Shown piece by piece: positions 7,213-16,680 of a stretch of 64,000 bases of DNA (position 1 is the stretch's first letter; every line of letters starts with the position of its first letter). This DNA comes from DATCJA01 sp963814955 (GTDB lineage: Bacteria; Acidobacteriota; Vicinamibacteria; Vicinamibacterales; UBA2999): NCBI GenBank assembly GCA_963814955.1, contig CAWFEX010000015.1, positions 682,001 to 746,000 of the forward strand, given 5' to 3'. The notes under the pieces were generated by a model, which had not been told where the DNA came from, did no database searches, and was given only the letters and a program-made list of their open reading frames with translations. The translations under genes were made by a program, and so were the position numbers.

Positions 7213-8529
7213 ATGGACGAACCTCGCACATTTGGATTTGAAACCCGCCAGGTGCACGCAGGGCAGCGGCCCGACCCGAATACCGGAGCTCGCGCAGTAC
7301 CGATCTATCAAACGACGAGCTATGTGTTCGAAGATCCGGAATCGGCGGCCGCGTACTTCAACCTGCAGGAGTATGGGAATACCTACTCGCGCATCATGAA
7401 TCCGACGGTGGCGGTGTTCGAGGAGCGCATGGCGAACCTCGAAGACGGCTGCGGCGCGGTGGCATTCGCGAGCGGGATCGCGGCGCAGGCCGCCGCGCTC
7501 TTCACGCTGCTCCAACCCGGCGACCATATCGTCTCCTCATCTGCGCTGTACGGCGGCACGGTCAATCAGTTCAAGCACCTGCTCCGAAAGATGAACGTCG
7601 GGTTGACCTGGGTCGATCCCGACAATCCGGACGCGTGGAGGGCCGCCGTCCGCGAAAACACGAAGGCCTTCTACGGCGAAACGATCGGCAACCCCGCCGG
7701 CAACGTGCTCGACATCGAGACGGTCGCCGCGATCGCGCACGAACATCAGCTGCCGATGATCGTGGACAACACCTTCGCGACGCCGTTCCTCTGCCGCCCC
7801 ATCGAATGGGGCGCCGACATCGTCATTCACTCGGCGACCAAATTCATCGGCGGTCACGGCACGAGCATCGGCGGCGTGGTGATCGAGTCGGGTCGATTCA
7901 ACTGGTCGAACGGCCGCTTTCCCGTTGTCGCCGAGCCGTCGCCCGCCTATCACGGGCTTCTGTTCCATGAAACGTTCGGCACGTACGGGTACCTGATGAA
8001 GCTGCGCGCCGAAACCTTGCGCGATCTCGGCGCGGCGATGAGCCCGTTCAACGCTTTCCTGTTCCTGCAGGGGCTCGAAACGCTGTCGCTGCGGATGACG
8101 CGTCATGTCGAAAACGCGGCCGCAGTGGCGCGCTACCTTCAGTCGCATGCGCTCGCGTCGAACGTGACGTATCCGGGGCTGCCGGCAAGCCGGTACCGAC
8201 CGCTGGTCGAGAAATATCTGCCGCGGGGCGCGGGCGCGGTGTTCTCGTTCGATTGCCGGGGCGGACGTCTCGCCGGGCAGGATTTCATCCGCGGCGTGAC
8301 GCTGTGGTCACACCTGGCCAACGTTGGCGACGCGAAAAGCCTCATCATTCATCCGGCGAGCACGACCCATCGTCAGCTCAACGACGAAGAGCTTCGGGCC
8401 GCTGGTGTGGGTCCGGGCACCATCCGTCTCTCCGTGGGCATTGAATCGGCTGACGATCTGATCTGGGACCTCGAACAGGGCTTTGCGCGAGCCGCAGCGT
8501 CGACGGGAACGGAAGTGGCCTCGTTATGA
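7213..8529 (+). CDS. metY: O-acetylhomoserine sulfhydrylase (aminocarboxypropyltransferase)
   Basis: PLP enzyme joining O-acetylhomoserine with sulfide to make homocysteine; 438 residues, normal for MetY. Seen: TFGFETRQVHAGQRPDPNTG at the N-terminus, SRIMNPTVAVFEERMANLE, the PLP-stacking YGGT region, and the Schiff-base lysine K210 in VIHSATKFIGGHGTSIGG. It is transcribed with metX. Its last four bases overlap the start of the following CoA-binding gene. Confidence 0.96.
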   Translation: MDEPRTFGFETRQVHAGQRPDPNTGARAVPIYQTTSYVFEDPESAAAYFNLQEYGNTYSRIMNPTVAVFEERMANLEDGCGAVAFASGIAAQAAALFTLLQPGDHIVSSSALYGGTVNQFKHLLRKMNVGLTWVDPDNPDAWRAAVRENTKAFYGETIGNPAGNVLDIETVAAIAHEHQLPMIVDNTFATPFLCRPIEWGADIVIHSATKFIGGHGTSIGGVVIESGRFNWSNGRFPVVAEPSPAYHGLLFHETFGTYGYLMKLRAETLRDLGAAMSPFNAFLFLQGLETLSLRMTRHVENAAAVARYLQSHALASNVTYPGLPASRYRPLVEKYLPRGAGAVFSFDCRGGRLAGQDFIRGVTLWSHLANVGDAKSLIIHPASTTHRQLNDEELRAAGVGPGTIRLSVGIESADDLIWDLEQGFARAAASTGTEVASL

Positions 8530-9014
8530 CAGCATTCGACCTGACCCGCTATCAGGATCCGGTGACGATTCAGCGCGTGATTCACAGCGCAAAGACCGTC
8601 GCCGTTGTCGGCCTGTCGAAAAACGAGCTGCGCGGAAGCTATTTCGTCGCCTTCTACCTGAAGCGGCACGGATACCGCATCATTCCGGTCAATCCACGCG
8701 AACCGGAAATTCTCGGTGAAAAGAGTTTCAAGAGCCTCGTGGACGTGCCTGTCCCGATCGACGTCGTCAATGTCTTCCGCGCGCCGGACGCCGTCCCCGG
8801 AATCGCCCAGGACGCCGTGGCCATTGGCGCCAAGAGCCTCTGGTGTCAATACACCGTCATCAACGAAGAGGGCGCGAGCATCGCCGAACGGGCCGGGCTG
8901 TCGGTGATCATGGATCGGTGCATCAAGGTCGAGCATGCGCGCTACATCGGGCGGATGCACTGGCTTGGTTTCAACACTCAGCGCATCACGTCCGTTCGCG
9001 GCGGGCTGCAGTAG
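8526..9014 (+). CDS. CoA-binding protein (YccU-like)
   Basis: Small Rossmann-fold CoA-binding-domain protein, 162 residues. Seen: AKTVAVVGLSKNELRGSYFV (nucleotide-binding loop), YRIIPVNPREPEILGEKSF, and GAKSLWCQYTVINEEG. The family resembles the CoA-binding half of succinyl-CoA synthetase alpha chains; the physiological role is not established. The ATGA overlap with metY implies translational coupling and a connection to the methionine branch, perhaps acetyl-CoA related (inference). Confidence 0.92.
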   Translation: MTAFDLTRYQDPVTIQRVIHSAKTVAVVGLSKNELRGSYFVAFYLKRHGYRIIPVNPREPEILGEKSFKSLVDVPVPIDVVNVFRAPDAVPGIAQDAVAIGAKSLWCQYTVINEEGASIAERAGLSVIMDRCIKVEHARYIGRMHWLGFNTQRITSVRGGLQ

Positions 9015-9068
9015 CGTACGGTCCGGCTGAAGCCGGGCGCTAAATCCGCTGAAGCCGGACACTACGTA
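9015..9068. repeat. TCCGGCTNAAGCCGGA dispersed repeat, degenerate copy
   Basis: Two hairpin units built on GTCCGGCTGAAGCCGG and CCGCTGAAGCCGGACACTACGT lie just after the CoA-binding gene. Better-preserved double copies are at 25935-25988 and 53410-53486. A dispersed intergenic element, possibly also acting as a terminator. Confidence 0.7.
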
Positions 9069-9146
9069 GATGCGGCGACGTGCTTGCACCCAACTCCAGT
9101 GCAGCCGCCGCCGCACGATCTGCGGCGGCAACGTTGGAGGCTTGAG

Positions 9147-9311
9147 ATGCGCAAGCAGGACCGTATCGCCGCCGAACAGAACCGTTCGCCCCAACATTCC
9201 GAAACGAAGGAACAGCCGCACCCGACGGAACGGGAGCAGATGAAAGGAAGCGCGTCACAGAATCCGCCGCGGCCTCAGCGGGAAAAGGGCAAGCTCCCGC
9301 TGCCCGATTAG
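9147..9311 (+). CDS. Small hydrophilic protein of unknown function
   Basis: 54-residue, highly charged, probably disordered protein (MRKQDRIAAEQNRSP at the start, PRPQREKGKLPLPD at the end) with no membrane segment. A GGAGG ribosome site at 9136-9140, well spaced before the ATG, supports translation. It precedes the alpha/beta hydrolase by six bases and may be coupled to it. No function can be assigned. Confidence 0.6.
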   Translation: MRKQDRIAAEQNRSPQHSETKEQPHPTEREQMKGSASQNPPRPQREKGKLPLPD

Positions 9312-9317
9312 CGTCGT

Positions 9318-9986
9318 ATGCCGGCGATTGCCGCCGAGTCGATATCGATTCCCGTCCAAGGCGGACAACGGATCGATGCCGACCTGCGCGCGCCGGACGA
9401 GGCCACCGGCTTGATCGTGTTCGCGCACGGAAGCGGGAGCAGCAGGTTCAGCTCCCGCAACCGGGCCGTGGCCGAATCGCTGCAGAGTCGTGGACTCACT
9501 ACGCTTCTGCTTGATTTGCTGACGCGACAGGAGGAAACAGCAGACCTTCGCACGGCCGAATACCGGTTCGATATCGATCGGCTCGGCTCGCGCGTTGTCG
9601 CCGCAACCGATTGGTTACGGGGTCGAGCCGATCTCGGCCGCTTGCCGATCGGCTACTTCGGCGCGAGCACCGGCGCAGCGGCGGCGCTGATTGCCGCCGC
9701 CGAACGTCCCGCATTTGTACACGCTGTGGTGTCGAGGGGCGGCCGCCCCGATCTCGCCGGCGACGCGTTGGCCGACGTGAAAGCACCCACGCTTCTCATC
9801 GTCGGCGGTTATGACGAGTCCGTTGTTCGCCTCAACGAAGAAGCGAAGGCCAGAATGGCCGCGGCACATGTCGAGCTCGAGATCGTTCCCGGCGCGACTC
9901 ACCTGTTCGAGGAACCGGGTACGCTCGAACAGGTTGAGCAGCTTGCGGGCGAATGGTTCGTCCGCTATCTGCAACCTGCGCGATAG
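9318..9986 (+). CDS. Alpha/beta hydrolase, dienelactone-hydrolase-like
   Basis: Cytoplasmic alpha/beta-hydrolase, 222 residues. Seen: GLIVFAHGSGSSRFSSRNRA near residue 35 (oxyanion strand-turn), nucleophile elbow GYFGASTGAAAAL near 115 (Ser in G-A-S-T-G), Asp in LLIVGGYDESVV, and His in VPGATHLFEEPG, so the catalytic triad is complete. No signal peptide. Proteins of this group are often annotated as phosphoribosyltransferase-associated or dienelactone hydrolases; the substrate is unknown. Confidence 0.88.
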   Translation: MPAIAAESISIPVQGGQRIDADLRAPDEATGLIVFAHGSGSSRFSSRNRAVAESLQSRGLTTLLLDLLTRQEETADLRTAEYRFDIDRLGSRVVAATDWLRGRADLGRLPIGYFGASTGAAAALIAAAERPAFVHAVVSRGGRPDLAGDALADVKAPTLLIVGGYDESVVRLNEEAKARMAAAHVELEIVPGATHLFEEPGTLEQVEQLAGEWFVRYLQPAR

Positions 9987-10064
9987 ACGAAAGGTCCTTG
10001 ATACACTCTCAGGCGCGGTGACAATCGCGCGTCAACGACGCGTCCTCAGCACGGGTTCTTCGAA

Positions 10065-11360
10065 GTGAATCGGCTCGGCGCGGCAGGATGGCGGATCGTG
10101 CTGCTCGCGAGCCTCGGCGGCACGCTCGAGTTCTACGATTTCGTCATCTTTGGCGTGTTCGCCGGTGACATTGCCGCCGCGATCTTCCCGAGCGCCTCGC
10201 CGCTTGTTTCACTGATCGCATCGTTTGCGGCCTTTGCAACCGGCTATCTCGCGCGTCCGCTCGGCGGCGTGATCCTGAGCCACTACGGCGATAGATACGG
10301 CCGCCGCCGCGTCTTCCTGTGGTCGTTGTTCGTCATGTCGGGGGCGACCCTTGGCATGGGCTTCGTGCCGTCTTACGCACAGTGGGGCGTAGCGGCGAGC
10401 GTCCTCATGGTGACCCTCCGATTGATTCAAGGCTTCTGTCTCGGCGGTGAGCTGCCGGGAGCGCTGACCTACGTGGTGGAAACGACGCCGCGGCTTGCGC
10501 CGCTGGTGTGCAGCGTGGTGTTTGCGTGCGTCACCATGGGCGTAGCGGCTGCCACAGGGGTCAGCCTCGCTGTCCGCACGTTATTTCCTCCCGATCTGGT
10601 TCCCGTGTACGGCTGGCGCACGGCATTCGTGATTGGCGGCCTGGGGGGTGTGTTGAGCTTCGTGCTGCGCCGCTCGCTCGAAGAGTCGCCGGAGTTCGCG
10701 CGGATGCGGTCGCTTGCCGTGCGACAGCCGTTTCGCGAACTGCTGCGCACGCATACAATGCAGGTGCTGGTCGGCTGTGCGGTGCTCGCCGGAACGGCGT
10801 GCTTCACCGGACTCTTCTTCTCGCACCTGCCTGCCTACCTCGCGGCGGTCCTCAAGTACGATCCGCGCGAAGCCGTGCTCGGCCAAACGATGGGCGTCAT
10901 CGCGCATGCGGCGGGCATTCTTCTCGTCGGCTGGGTCGCCGACCATATCGCGCCGCGATACCTGCTGCGAGCCGGCGTGCTCGCGATCCTGATTTTCGCG
11001 TATCCGTTCTATGCGGCGCTCGAAACCCGCGCGATCGATCTCACGCTCATCCTGGTGCTGGCCGGACTGGCCGGCGGCCTGGCCAACGGATCTTTCGCGG
11101 TTGTCCTCACCGATCTGTTCCCCACGCGGATCCGCTTCTCGGGCGTCGCGCTGTCGTTCAATATCGCATTCACCGTGTTCAGCGGCATGTCGCCGCTCTT
11201 CGCGACGACCCTCATTCGCGAGACCGGCCAGCCGTCTGCACCTGCGCTGCTGGCGGCGGCTGCCTCGCTGCTGACGCTGATTGGCAGCCTGTGGCTCGGA
11301 CGGTATGGGGGAAACGTGCTGAAGCGGACGGTGGCTGGCGAAAGCGCTGTGACGTCTTGA
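10065..11360 (+). CDS. MFS transporter, metabolite:H+ symporter (MHS) type
   Basis: Twelve-helix inner-membrane carrier of 431 residues starting at GTG 10065. The N-terminus WRIVLLASLGGTLEFYDF is typical of the MHS family (ProP, KgtP, ShiA relatives). The loop 2-3 signature appears as HYGDRYGRRRVFLWSL, and RLIQGFCLGGELPGALTYV is also characteristic. By family it imports an organic acid or osmolyte with protons; the substrate is not predictable. No neighbour suggests a pathway. Confidence 0.93.
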   Translation: MNRLGAAGWRIVLLASLGGTLEFYDFVIFGVFAGDIAAAIFPSASPLVSLIASFAAFATGYLARPLGGVILSHYGDRYGRRRVFLWSLFVMSGATLGMGFVPSYAQWGVAASVLMVTLRLIQGFCLGGELPGALTYVVETTPRLAPLVCSVVFACVTMGVAAATGVSLAVRTLFPPDLVPVYGWRTAFVIGGLGGVLSFVLRRSLEESPEFARMRSLAVRQPFRELLRTHTMQVLVGCAVLAGTACFTGLFFSHLPAYLAAVLKYDPREAVLGQTMGVIAHAAGILLVGWVADHIAPRYLLRAGVLAILIFAYPFYAALETRAIDLTLILVLAGLAGGLANGSFAVVLTDLFPTRIRFSGVALSFNIAFTVFSGMSPLFATTLIRETGQPSAPALLAAAASLLTLIGSLWLGRYGGNVLKRTVAGESAVTS

Positions 11361-11383
11361 GTGGACGGAGAGAGTCGGCCGCA

Positions 11384-11400
11384 GATCGGTGGCGCCGATC
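11384..11400. terminator. Possible hairpin between convergent genes
   Basis: GATCGG and CCGATC arms around TGGCG, nested within GCCGCAG...CTGCGGC and followed by TTTCCTGTTT on the plus strand. It sits just downstream of the MFS stop. Confidence 0.35.
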
Positions 11401-11423
11401 GCTCGACCTGCGGCTTTCCTGTT

Positions 11424-11627
11424 TCATTTGCCCGTCAGTACCACACACGGTGTCTGAAGATCGAAGGTCTGCGCAGAATTGACGACGCGCCACTTGAAAT
11501 CGGCCTTCTCGCCCGAATCAAAGGTCCCGTCGAACGCGCCCTCAGGAACGCCAAACTCGATGTGGGCGGTGGCGGTACCGCCCGGCGAAGTGTGCAGGAT
11601 GCGAATTGTGTTTCCCGGCGGGCACCC
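11424..11627 (-). pseudogene. C-terminal relic of an unidentified protein
   Basis: Directly after the stop of the DHFR-like gene and in the same frame, 67 sense codons run to a TGA at 11424-11426. They read like real protein (CPPGNTIRILHTSPGG, then IEFGVPEGAFDGTFDSGEKA and FKWRVVNSAQTFDLQTPC), with a Cys near each end suggesting an exported, disulfide-containing protein. No start codon lies near its beginning. I read it as the tail of a lost gene joined to the DHFR-like gene. Family not recognised. Confidence 0.45.
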
Positions 11628-12212
11628 CTATCCTCGCTGGCGGGCGTAGTGGAGACCGACGACGCCGCTAGGGTACGGTGTTGCGGATTTCAGGCTAAAT
11701 CGCGTGTGGACATCCGGCGGCAACAGTCGTTTGCCGCTCCCCAGCGTCAACGGATAGACAAGCAAGTGCAGTTCGTCGACCAGATCATGCGCGAGCAGCG
11801 CGTGAACCAGCTGGCTGCTTCCGTCCGTCACGATGTTCTTGCCCGGTTGGGCCTTCAGTGCGCGCACCGACTCCACCACGTTGTCCCGGATGATCGTGGT
11901 GTGCCGCCAGATTGGCTTCTCCAACGTACGCGAGACCACATACTTTTTCGGCGCATTCATCACGTCGCCGAACGGATCGCCAGGCGGCATCGGCTCGAAC
12001 GCCTCGGCGTGAATCACATACGTGCGGCGGCCAAGCAGCAGCGCGTCGACATCCTGCATCAACGAGAGAAATGTCGCGCCGATATCGTCGTGCCAATACG
12101 GTATGGTCCAGCCGCCGTGCTCGAATCCTCCGTCGCGATCTTCGTCTTTTCCGCCGGGTGCCTGCATGACACCGTCGAGCGACATGAACTCGGACACAAT
12201 CAGCTTTCGCAT
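11628..12212 (-). CDS. Dihydrofolate reductase-fold family protein (RibD C-terminal-like)
   Basis: 194-residue protein of the DHFR/RibD-C superfamily (YyaP/YwjB-like). The ATG at 12212 follows a GGAAGGAAGG ribosome site and opens MRKLIVSEFMSLDGVMQAPG, the family signature. DALLLGRRTYVIHAEAFEP, VVSRTLEKPIW, NIVTDGSSQLVHALLAHDLV and LVYPLTLGSGKRLLP follow. An NADPH-linked reductase fold is likely, but these small proteins are usually not folate enzymes, so the substrate is unknown. Confidence 0.92.
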   Translation of the reverse strand: MRKLIVSEFMSLDGVMQAPGGKDEDRDGGFEHGGWTIPYWHDDIGATFLSLMQDVDALLLGRRTYVIHAEAFEPMPPGDPFGDVMNAPKKYVVSRTLEKPIWRHTTIIRDNVVESVRALKAQPGKNIVTDGSSQLVHALLAHDLVDELHLLVYPLTLGSGKRLLPPDVHTRFSLKSATPYPSGVVGLHYARQRG

Positions 12213-12254
12213 AACGCCTTCCTTCCCGACGCGATCGCCCGACATTGCAGTTGA

Positions 12255-12392
12255 TCATGCCGCTGGTGACTGGCGTGGCTGCCGCGTTCGTGGCGTACGG
12301 ACGCTGGTGCCTGGCGCCAACAGTCCCGCCAGCAACGCCTGAGCTGTCCACAGCATGGCTGCGATCGTCCTGTTTTTCGTCCTGCTTTTCAC
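12255..12392 (-). pseudogene. Possible DoxX-family N-terminal relic
   Basis: A GTG at 12392 with a strong AGGGGAGG ribosome site opens a 45-residue frame with one hydrophobic stretch (IAAMLWTAQALLAGLLAPG) resembling the first helix of DoxX proteins, then turns Arg/Pro-rich and stops at 12255. The plus strand of the same stretch (about 12245-12300) reads IMPLVTGVAAAFVAYGRW, resembling a DoxX C-terminal helix. An internal deletion with inversion would explain both. Tentative. Confidence 0.35.
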
Positions 12393-12602
12393 GTCGTGTC
12401 CTCCCCTTACTGACACGACGAACGAACCCGCCTCAAATCGACATAACGTGAGATTCCTTCAATTGGGCTCGGCTCCAGCGAGGTCAACCCGACCGTCCTG
12501 TGGCGTGGACTCAAGCGCTCCAAACGCTGCGCAACTCATCCGGACCGATTGGCACAAGAATCGCTCTTCTTTTGCCGCCAGCAATTCGCCTAAGGAGTGC
12601 AC

Positions 12603-15600
12603 GTGCTCCATTCCATGCGTCTATCCATCGCCGCGATTCTCGTATCGACACTCACGCTGACAGCGGCACCGCCCGCATCAGCTCAATACTTCGGCCGCAA
12701 CAAGGTCCAGCACAAGCAGTTCGACTTCGAAGTGCTCACGACCGACCATTTCCAGGTTCATTTCTACGCCGATGAGCGAGCCGCTGCCGAAGAGACGGCG
12801 CGAATGGCAGAGCGCTGGTACGCACGTCTGTCGCAGATCCTGAAGCACGATCTCTCGAATTCGCAGCCCCTCATCCTTTACGCGTCCGGCCCGGACTTCC
12901 GGCAGACCAACGTCGTTGCCGGCATCGGCGAAGGCACCGGGGGCGTGACCGAAGGACTGCGGCGGCGAATCGTCATGCCGGTATTTGGAACGCTCGCGGA
13001 AACGGACCACGTGCTAGGGCACGAACTGGTACACGCGTTCCAATACGACATTGCCGAACAGAGCCGCCAGGATGGGCAGACGCGGAGCGGTCTCGAGAGT
13101 CTCCCGCTGTGGTTTGTCGAGGGCATGGCCGAGTATCTGTCGATCGGCAACGTCGACCCGCACACGGCGATGTGGATTCGCGACGCGGCGCGGTCCGAGG
13201 ACGGGCTCCCATCGATTGGTGATCTCGACAATCCCCGGCTCTTCCCGTACCGGTGGGGTCAGGCTTTCTGGGCGTACGTCGCGGGACGCTGGGGCGACGA
13301 CATCGTCAGAAAGATGCTGGACGAGGCGATTCGATCGGGCGGACCCTCCCCGGCGATCGAAAGTGTTCTGGGCGTCAAGGAAGAGGAATTGTCGGCGCAG
13401 TGGCACGGGGCGATCTCCGCGCAGTACGCACCGACGCTGGAAGCCGGGACTCGCGCGAGCAAAACCGGCCGGCCGCTGGCGCGCGATCCGAAGGAAGAGA
13501 ACCTGGCAATCGCTCCCTCGCTCAGTCCGGACGGCCGGCACGTCGTGTATCTGTCCGAGCGGGACATGCTCTCCATCGACATGTACCTGGCGGAGGTGGA
13601 CACCGGACGCATCGTTCGCCGCCTGACCAACACGGCAATCGATCCGCATTTCAACAGCATTCAGTTCCTGGCATCCGCCGGCGCGTGGCACCCTGGCGGC
13701 CAGCAGTTCGTCTTCGGCGCCATTCGGGACGGCCATCCGGTCCTGGCGATCGTGGACACCGATAACGGTCGTCGAATTCGCGAGATCCCGTTTCCCGATC
13801 TCGGCGAGATTCTCAACCCGACATGGTCGCCCGACGCGCGGTCGATTGCGTTTTCGGCGTCCACCGGCGGCCGCTCGGATCTGTTTGTCTACGACCTGAC
13901 GACGAATACGCGCAGACAGCTCACCAACGATGCGTTCGCGGATCTGCAGCCGACCTGGTCTGGCTGACTCCGCGCAACTCGCGTTCGTCACCGACCGCGC
14001 ATCCACCGACCTGAGCACGCTGCACGCGGGACAGCTCGGTCTCGCCGTGATGGACGTGTCATCCGGACGAGTCGAGCTGCTGCCGACCTTCAATCGCGGC
14101 AAGAGCATCAACCCGCAATGGGCGCCTGGCGGCCGTTCGGTGTACTTCCTGTCCGATGCGACGGGCGTGACCGACGTGTATGCCATCGACGTGGATTCCA
14201 AGCGCATCCGCCGGCTCACGCATCTTGACGCTGGCGTGAGCGGCATCACGGCGCTCAGCCCGGCGCTTTCCGCTGCCGTCGACGCCAATCGCGTGGCCTT
14301 CACCGGCTACGAGGAAGGACGAATCGGCGTCTATTTCATCGAGGGACGTGAGGCACTGAACGGCGTCGACGTCGAATCGACCATCCCGGAAGCCACGCCT
14401 GCGGCCGCCATACTGCCGCCGGCAATGCGAACCGGCGAACTGGTCGCGCCGGCGCTGGCCGATGCCACGACGGGCCTGCCGGCCGCGGTGCCCGCTCCTA
14501 CGCCATACCAGGCACGGCTCGGGCTGAATGCCGTGTCGCAACCCTATGTCTCCGCCGGCTACGGGCCGTTCGGCGGCATGTTCGGGGGCGGGATTGCATT
14601 GTCGTTCAGCGACATGCTCGGAAATCACAACCTCGACGCGGTTATCGATGCGAACACGTACGGCGGCGGCTTCAGCGACATCTACCGCAACACCGGCGGC
14701 ATCGTCGCTTATACGAACTTGACCAAGCGGTGGAACTGGGGGGTGAGCGCCGGCCAGATGCCGTATCTTTCCGGCTTTACTACGGCCAGCTCGACGCCTA
14801 CCGGATTCGCCGAACAGGAAGTGATCTTCCGTCAGACGTTCCGCGGCGTCGACGGCCGGGTGGCGTATCCGATCAGCACGGCCAGCCGGGTGGAGCTGGG
14901 TGCCGGCTTCCAGCAGATCTCGTTCGACCAGCAGGTACGGACCCTCCGATATTCGCGAGGAGGACAGTTCCTGGGACAAAGCACCGAACGGACGTCCCTG
15001 GCGGATCCGCTGCACATGTCGACGACGACCGCCGCATTCGTCTACGACACGTCAGTGTTCGGCGCGACGAGTCCGGTGTCGGGCCAGCGGTCGCGTTTTG
15101 AGGTGACACCCGCGTTCGGCTCGCTCGACTTCACCACGGCGGTTGCCGACTACCGGCGCTATTTCATGCCTGCGCCGTTCTACACTCTGGCTGCCCGCGT
15201 CATGCACTACGGCCGCTACGGCAACGACAGCCAGAGCACTTCCCTCTATCCGCTGTATCTCGGATATCCCGAGTTCGTTCGGGGGTATGGCGTGGGCTCC
15301 ATCAGCGCGGACGAGTGCGTCGCCGGTCCGGCGGGAGGGACGTGCGAGATTTACGACCGGCTGCTCGGATCGCGTCTGCTCGTCGCGAATCTCGAGTTGC
15401 GCTTCCCGCTGCTGCGGCCGTTCGGTGTGAGAAGCGGGATGTACGGGCCTGTGCCTATCGAGGTGGCGTTCTTCGCCGACGGCGGCGTGGCGTGGACCGA
15501 TTCACAGCGGCCGTCGCTCTTCGGCGGCGAACGCGATCCGATCTCGAGCACGGGCGTGTCGCTCCGCGCGAACATGTTCGGCTTTGCGGTCGCTCAGATC

Positions 15601-15672
15601 GATTTCGCGTACCCGCTCCAGCGGCCCGAGCGCGGCTGGGTGTGGGCGTTCAACCTGATGCCGGGCTTCTGA
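12603..15672 (+). CDS. Secreted gluzincin peptidase / TolB-like propeller / D15 barrel protein (frameshifted)
   Basis: Large exported protein of about 1020 residues. The GTG at 12603, five bases after TAAGGAG, gives signal peptide MRLSIAAILVSTLTLTAAPP...ASAQ. Domain 1 (about 30-290) is a peptidase_MA-like gluzincin: HELVHAFQYD zinc motif and WFVEGMAEYLS with the third-ligand Glu. Domain 2 (about 300-620) has TolB-type propeller blades (SLSPDGRHVVYLSERD, TWSPDARSIAFSAS). Domain 3 (about 640-1020) is an outer-membrane surface-antigen-like barrel ending FAYPLQRPERGWVWAFNLMP. The frame breaks near 13962 after DLQPTWS; removing one G restores S-ADSAQLAF. It probably sits in the outer membrane with periplasmic protease and propeller. 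Confidence 0.85.
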
Positions 15673-15709
15673 TTCCTATAGCGGTTTTCGGTATCGCGCG
15701 GATTTGTGG

Positions 15710-15750
15710 GGCGAGCCTTTCAGGCTCGCCTCGCGAACCAGGGGTTCGCG
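15710..15750. terminator. Tandem hairpins between convergent genes
   Basis: Hairpin 1: GGCGAGCC / GGCTCGCC around TTTCA (15710-15730). Hairpin 2: CGCGAACC / GGTTCGCG around AGG (15732-15750). They lie between convergent stop codons, fitting a bidirectional terminator without a long U-run. Confidence 0.5.
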
Positions 15751-15776
15751 CCACACGCAATCAAACGTGCTAGAGG

Positions 15777-16680
15777 TTATTTCGCGATTTGAAGCGGCAC
15801 TGCCACCAGGAGCGGACTGCCCGGTTTTGCGACGACGCGCAATAAGGTCTGCGGAAGCTCGTCGTCCTGCGTTAACAGGCGAGCCTGGGCACCAGCCTCT
15901 TTTTCCGCCTTCGTGTAGGTCCTGCCTGCGCCGCCGACCATTTCGAATCGTTCGCTTGTCGCGGACCATTGGCGTTCCCAGTGTTCGACCAGTGCGGGGT
16001 CGAGTTTCTGAATGCTGGGACCCACGCTGATCTCCGCAAGCGGCGCCGCCGTGACAAGCACTGTGAGCAGCTCGCCTTTGTAGTCGGGCCGCATTGGCTT
16101 GAAGCGAAACGAGGAACCTTCCGGCAGCTCGATGACCCGTCCCGCTGTGACGGCGTTGTTGCCCGCGCGAATCCGCAGCGTCGGGAAGATCAAGTAGGGG
16201 GCGCTGGTCGATCCGTCATCGGTACTGTTCGCGATCGATCACGTACAGAAAGCCCGTGCGCGGCGACTCGATGCTCAACCGGACGGGCTCTCCGGCGGCG
16301 AAGGTCGTCCCTGCTTCCGCGCGCTCCGGCGTCCACTCCGCGTAGCTGCTCTTGACGTCGTCTTCCTGCAGCAGCAGCCGTGAGTCAGTGGCATCGGACG
16401 CACGCGATAGACGCAGGCGCCAGACCGTAACGCCGAGCATTTCACCGGGACTCTGGTCGTTGCTCACGCTGGCGGGCGTGGCGCGCCTGTAGACAGGCGG
16501 CTTTCGCGAAGCTGCGGGAGTGGCGGGTGCGCTCTGGCGCTTCTTCAGGAACTCGGTGTCCCACAATTTCCGCTCATCGACGTCCTGGGCACCGAGGTAC
16601 ACCGCCTGGGTAAAGACGCACACAGACGCCACAAGGATGAGCGAGGGGGTAAGACGCCTGGCCAGCTCGCTGCCAATCAT
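15777..16680 (-). CDS. DUF4384-domain exported protein (frameshifted)
   Basis: Third gene of the TIR/caspase operon, about 300 residues. The ATG at 16680 overlaps the caspase gene's stop (ATGA). An N-terminal hydrophobic segment (RLTPSLILVASVCVFTQAVY) acts as signal or anchor. A DUF4384 domain follows: GEPVRLSIESPRTGFLYVID, then in the next frame YLIFPTLRIRAGNNAVTAGR and VIELPEGSSFRF. The frame breaks near 16220 at DREQY; dropping one C gives DREQYDDGSTSAPYLIFPT, the expected DUF4384 continuation, so an inserted base is likely. The domain should lie outside the cytoplasm. Its function is unknown; it also occurs in the TIR protein that heads the operon. Confidence 0.82.

Noticed and set aside
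5896..7527. 543-codon open frame on the minus strand opposite metX and metY
   Set aside because: It is antisense to two genes with complete catalytic motifs; its product is Arg/His-rich with no recognisable domain. High GC leaves opposite frames open.
13014..14303. 429-codon minus-strand frame inside the peptidase/propeller gene
   Set aside because: Antisense shadow; the plus strand carries HELVH and propeller motifs on both sides.
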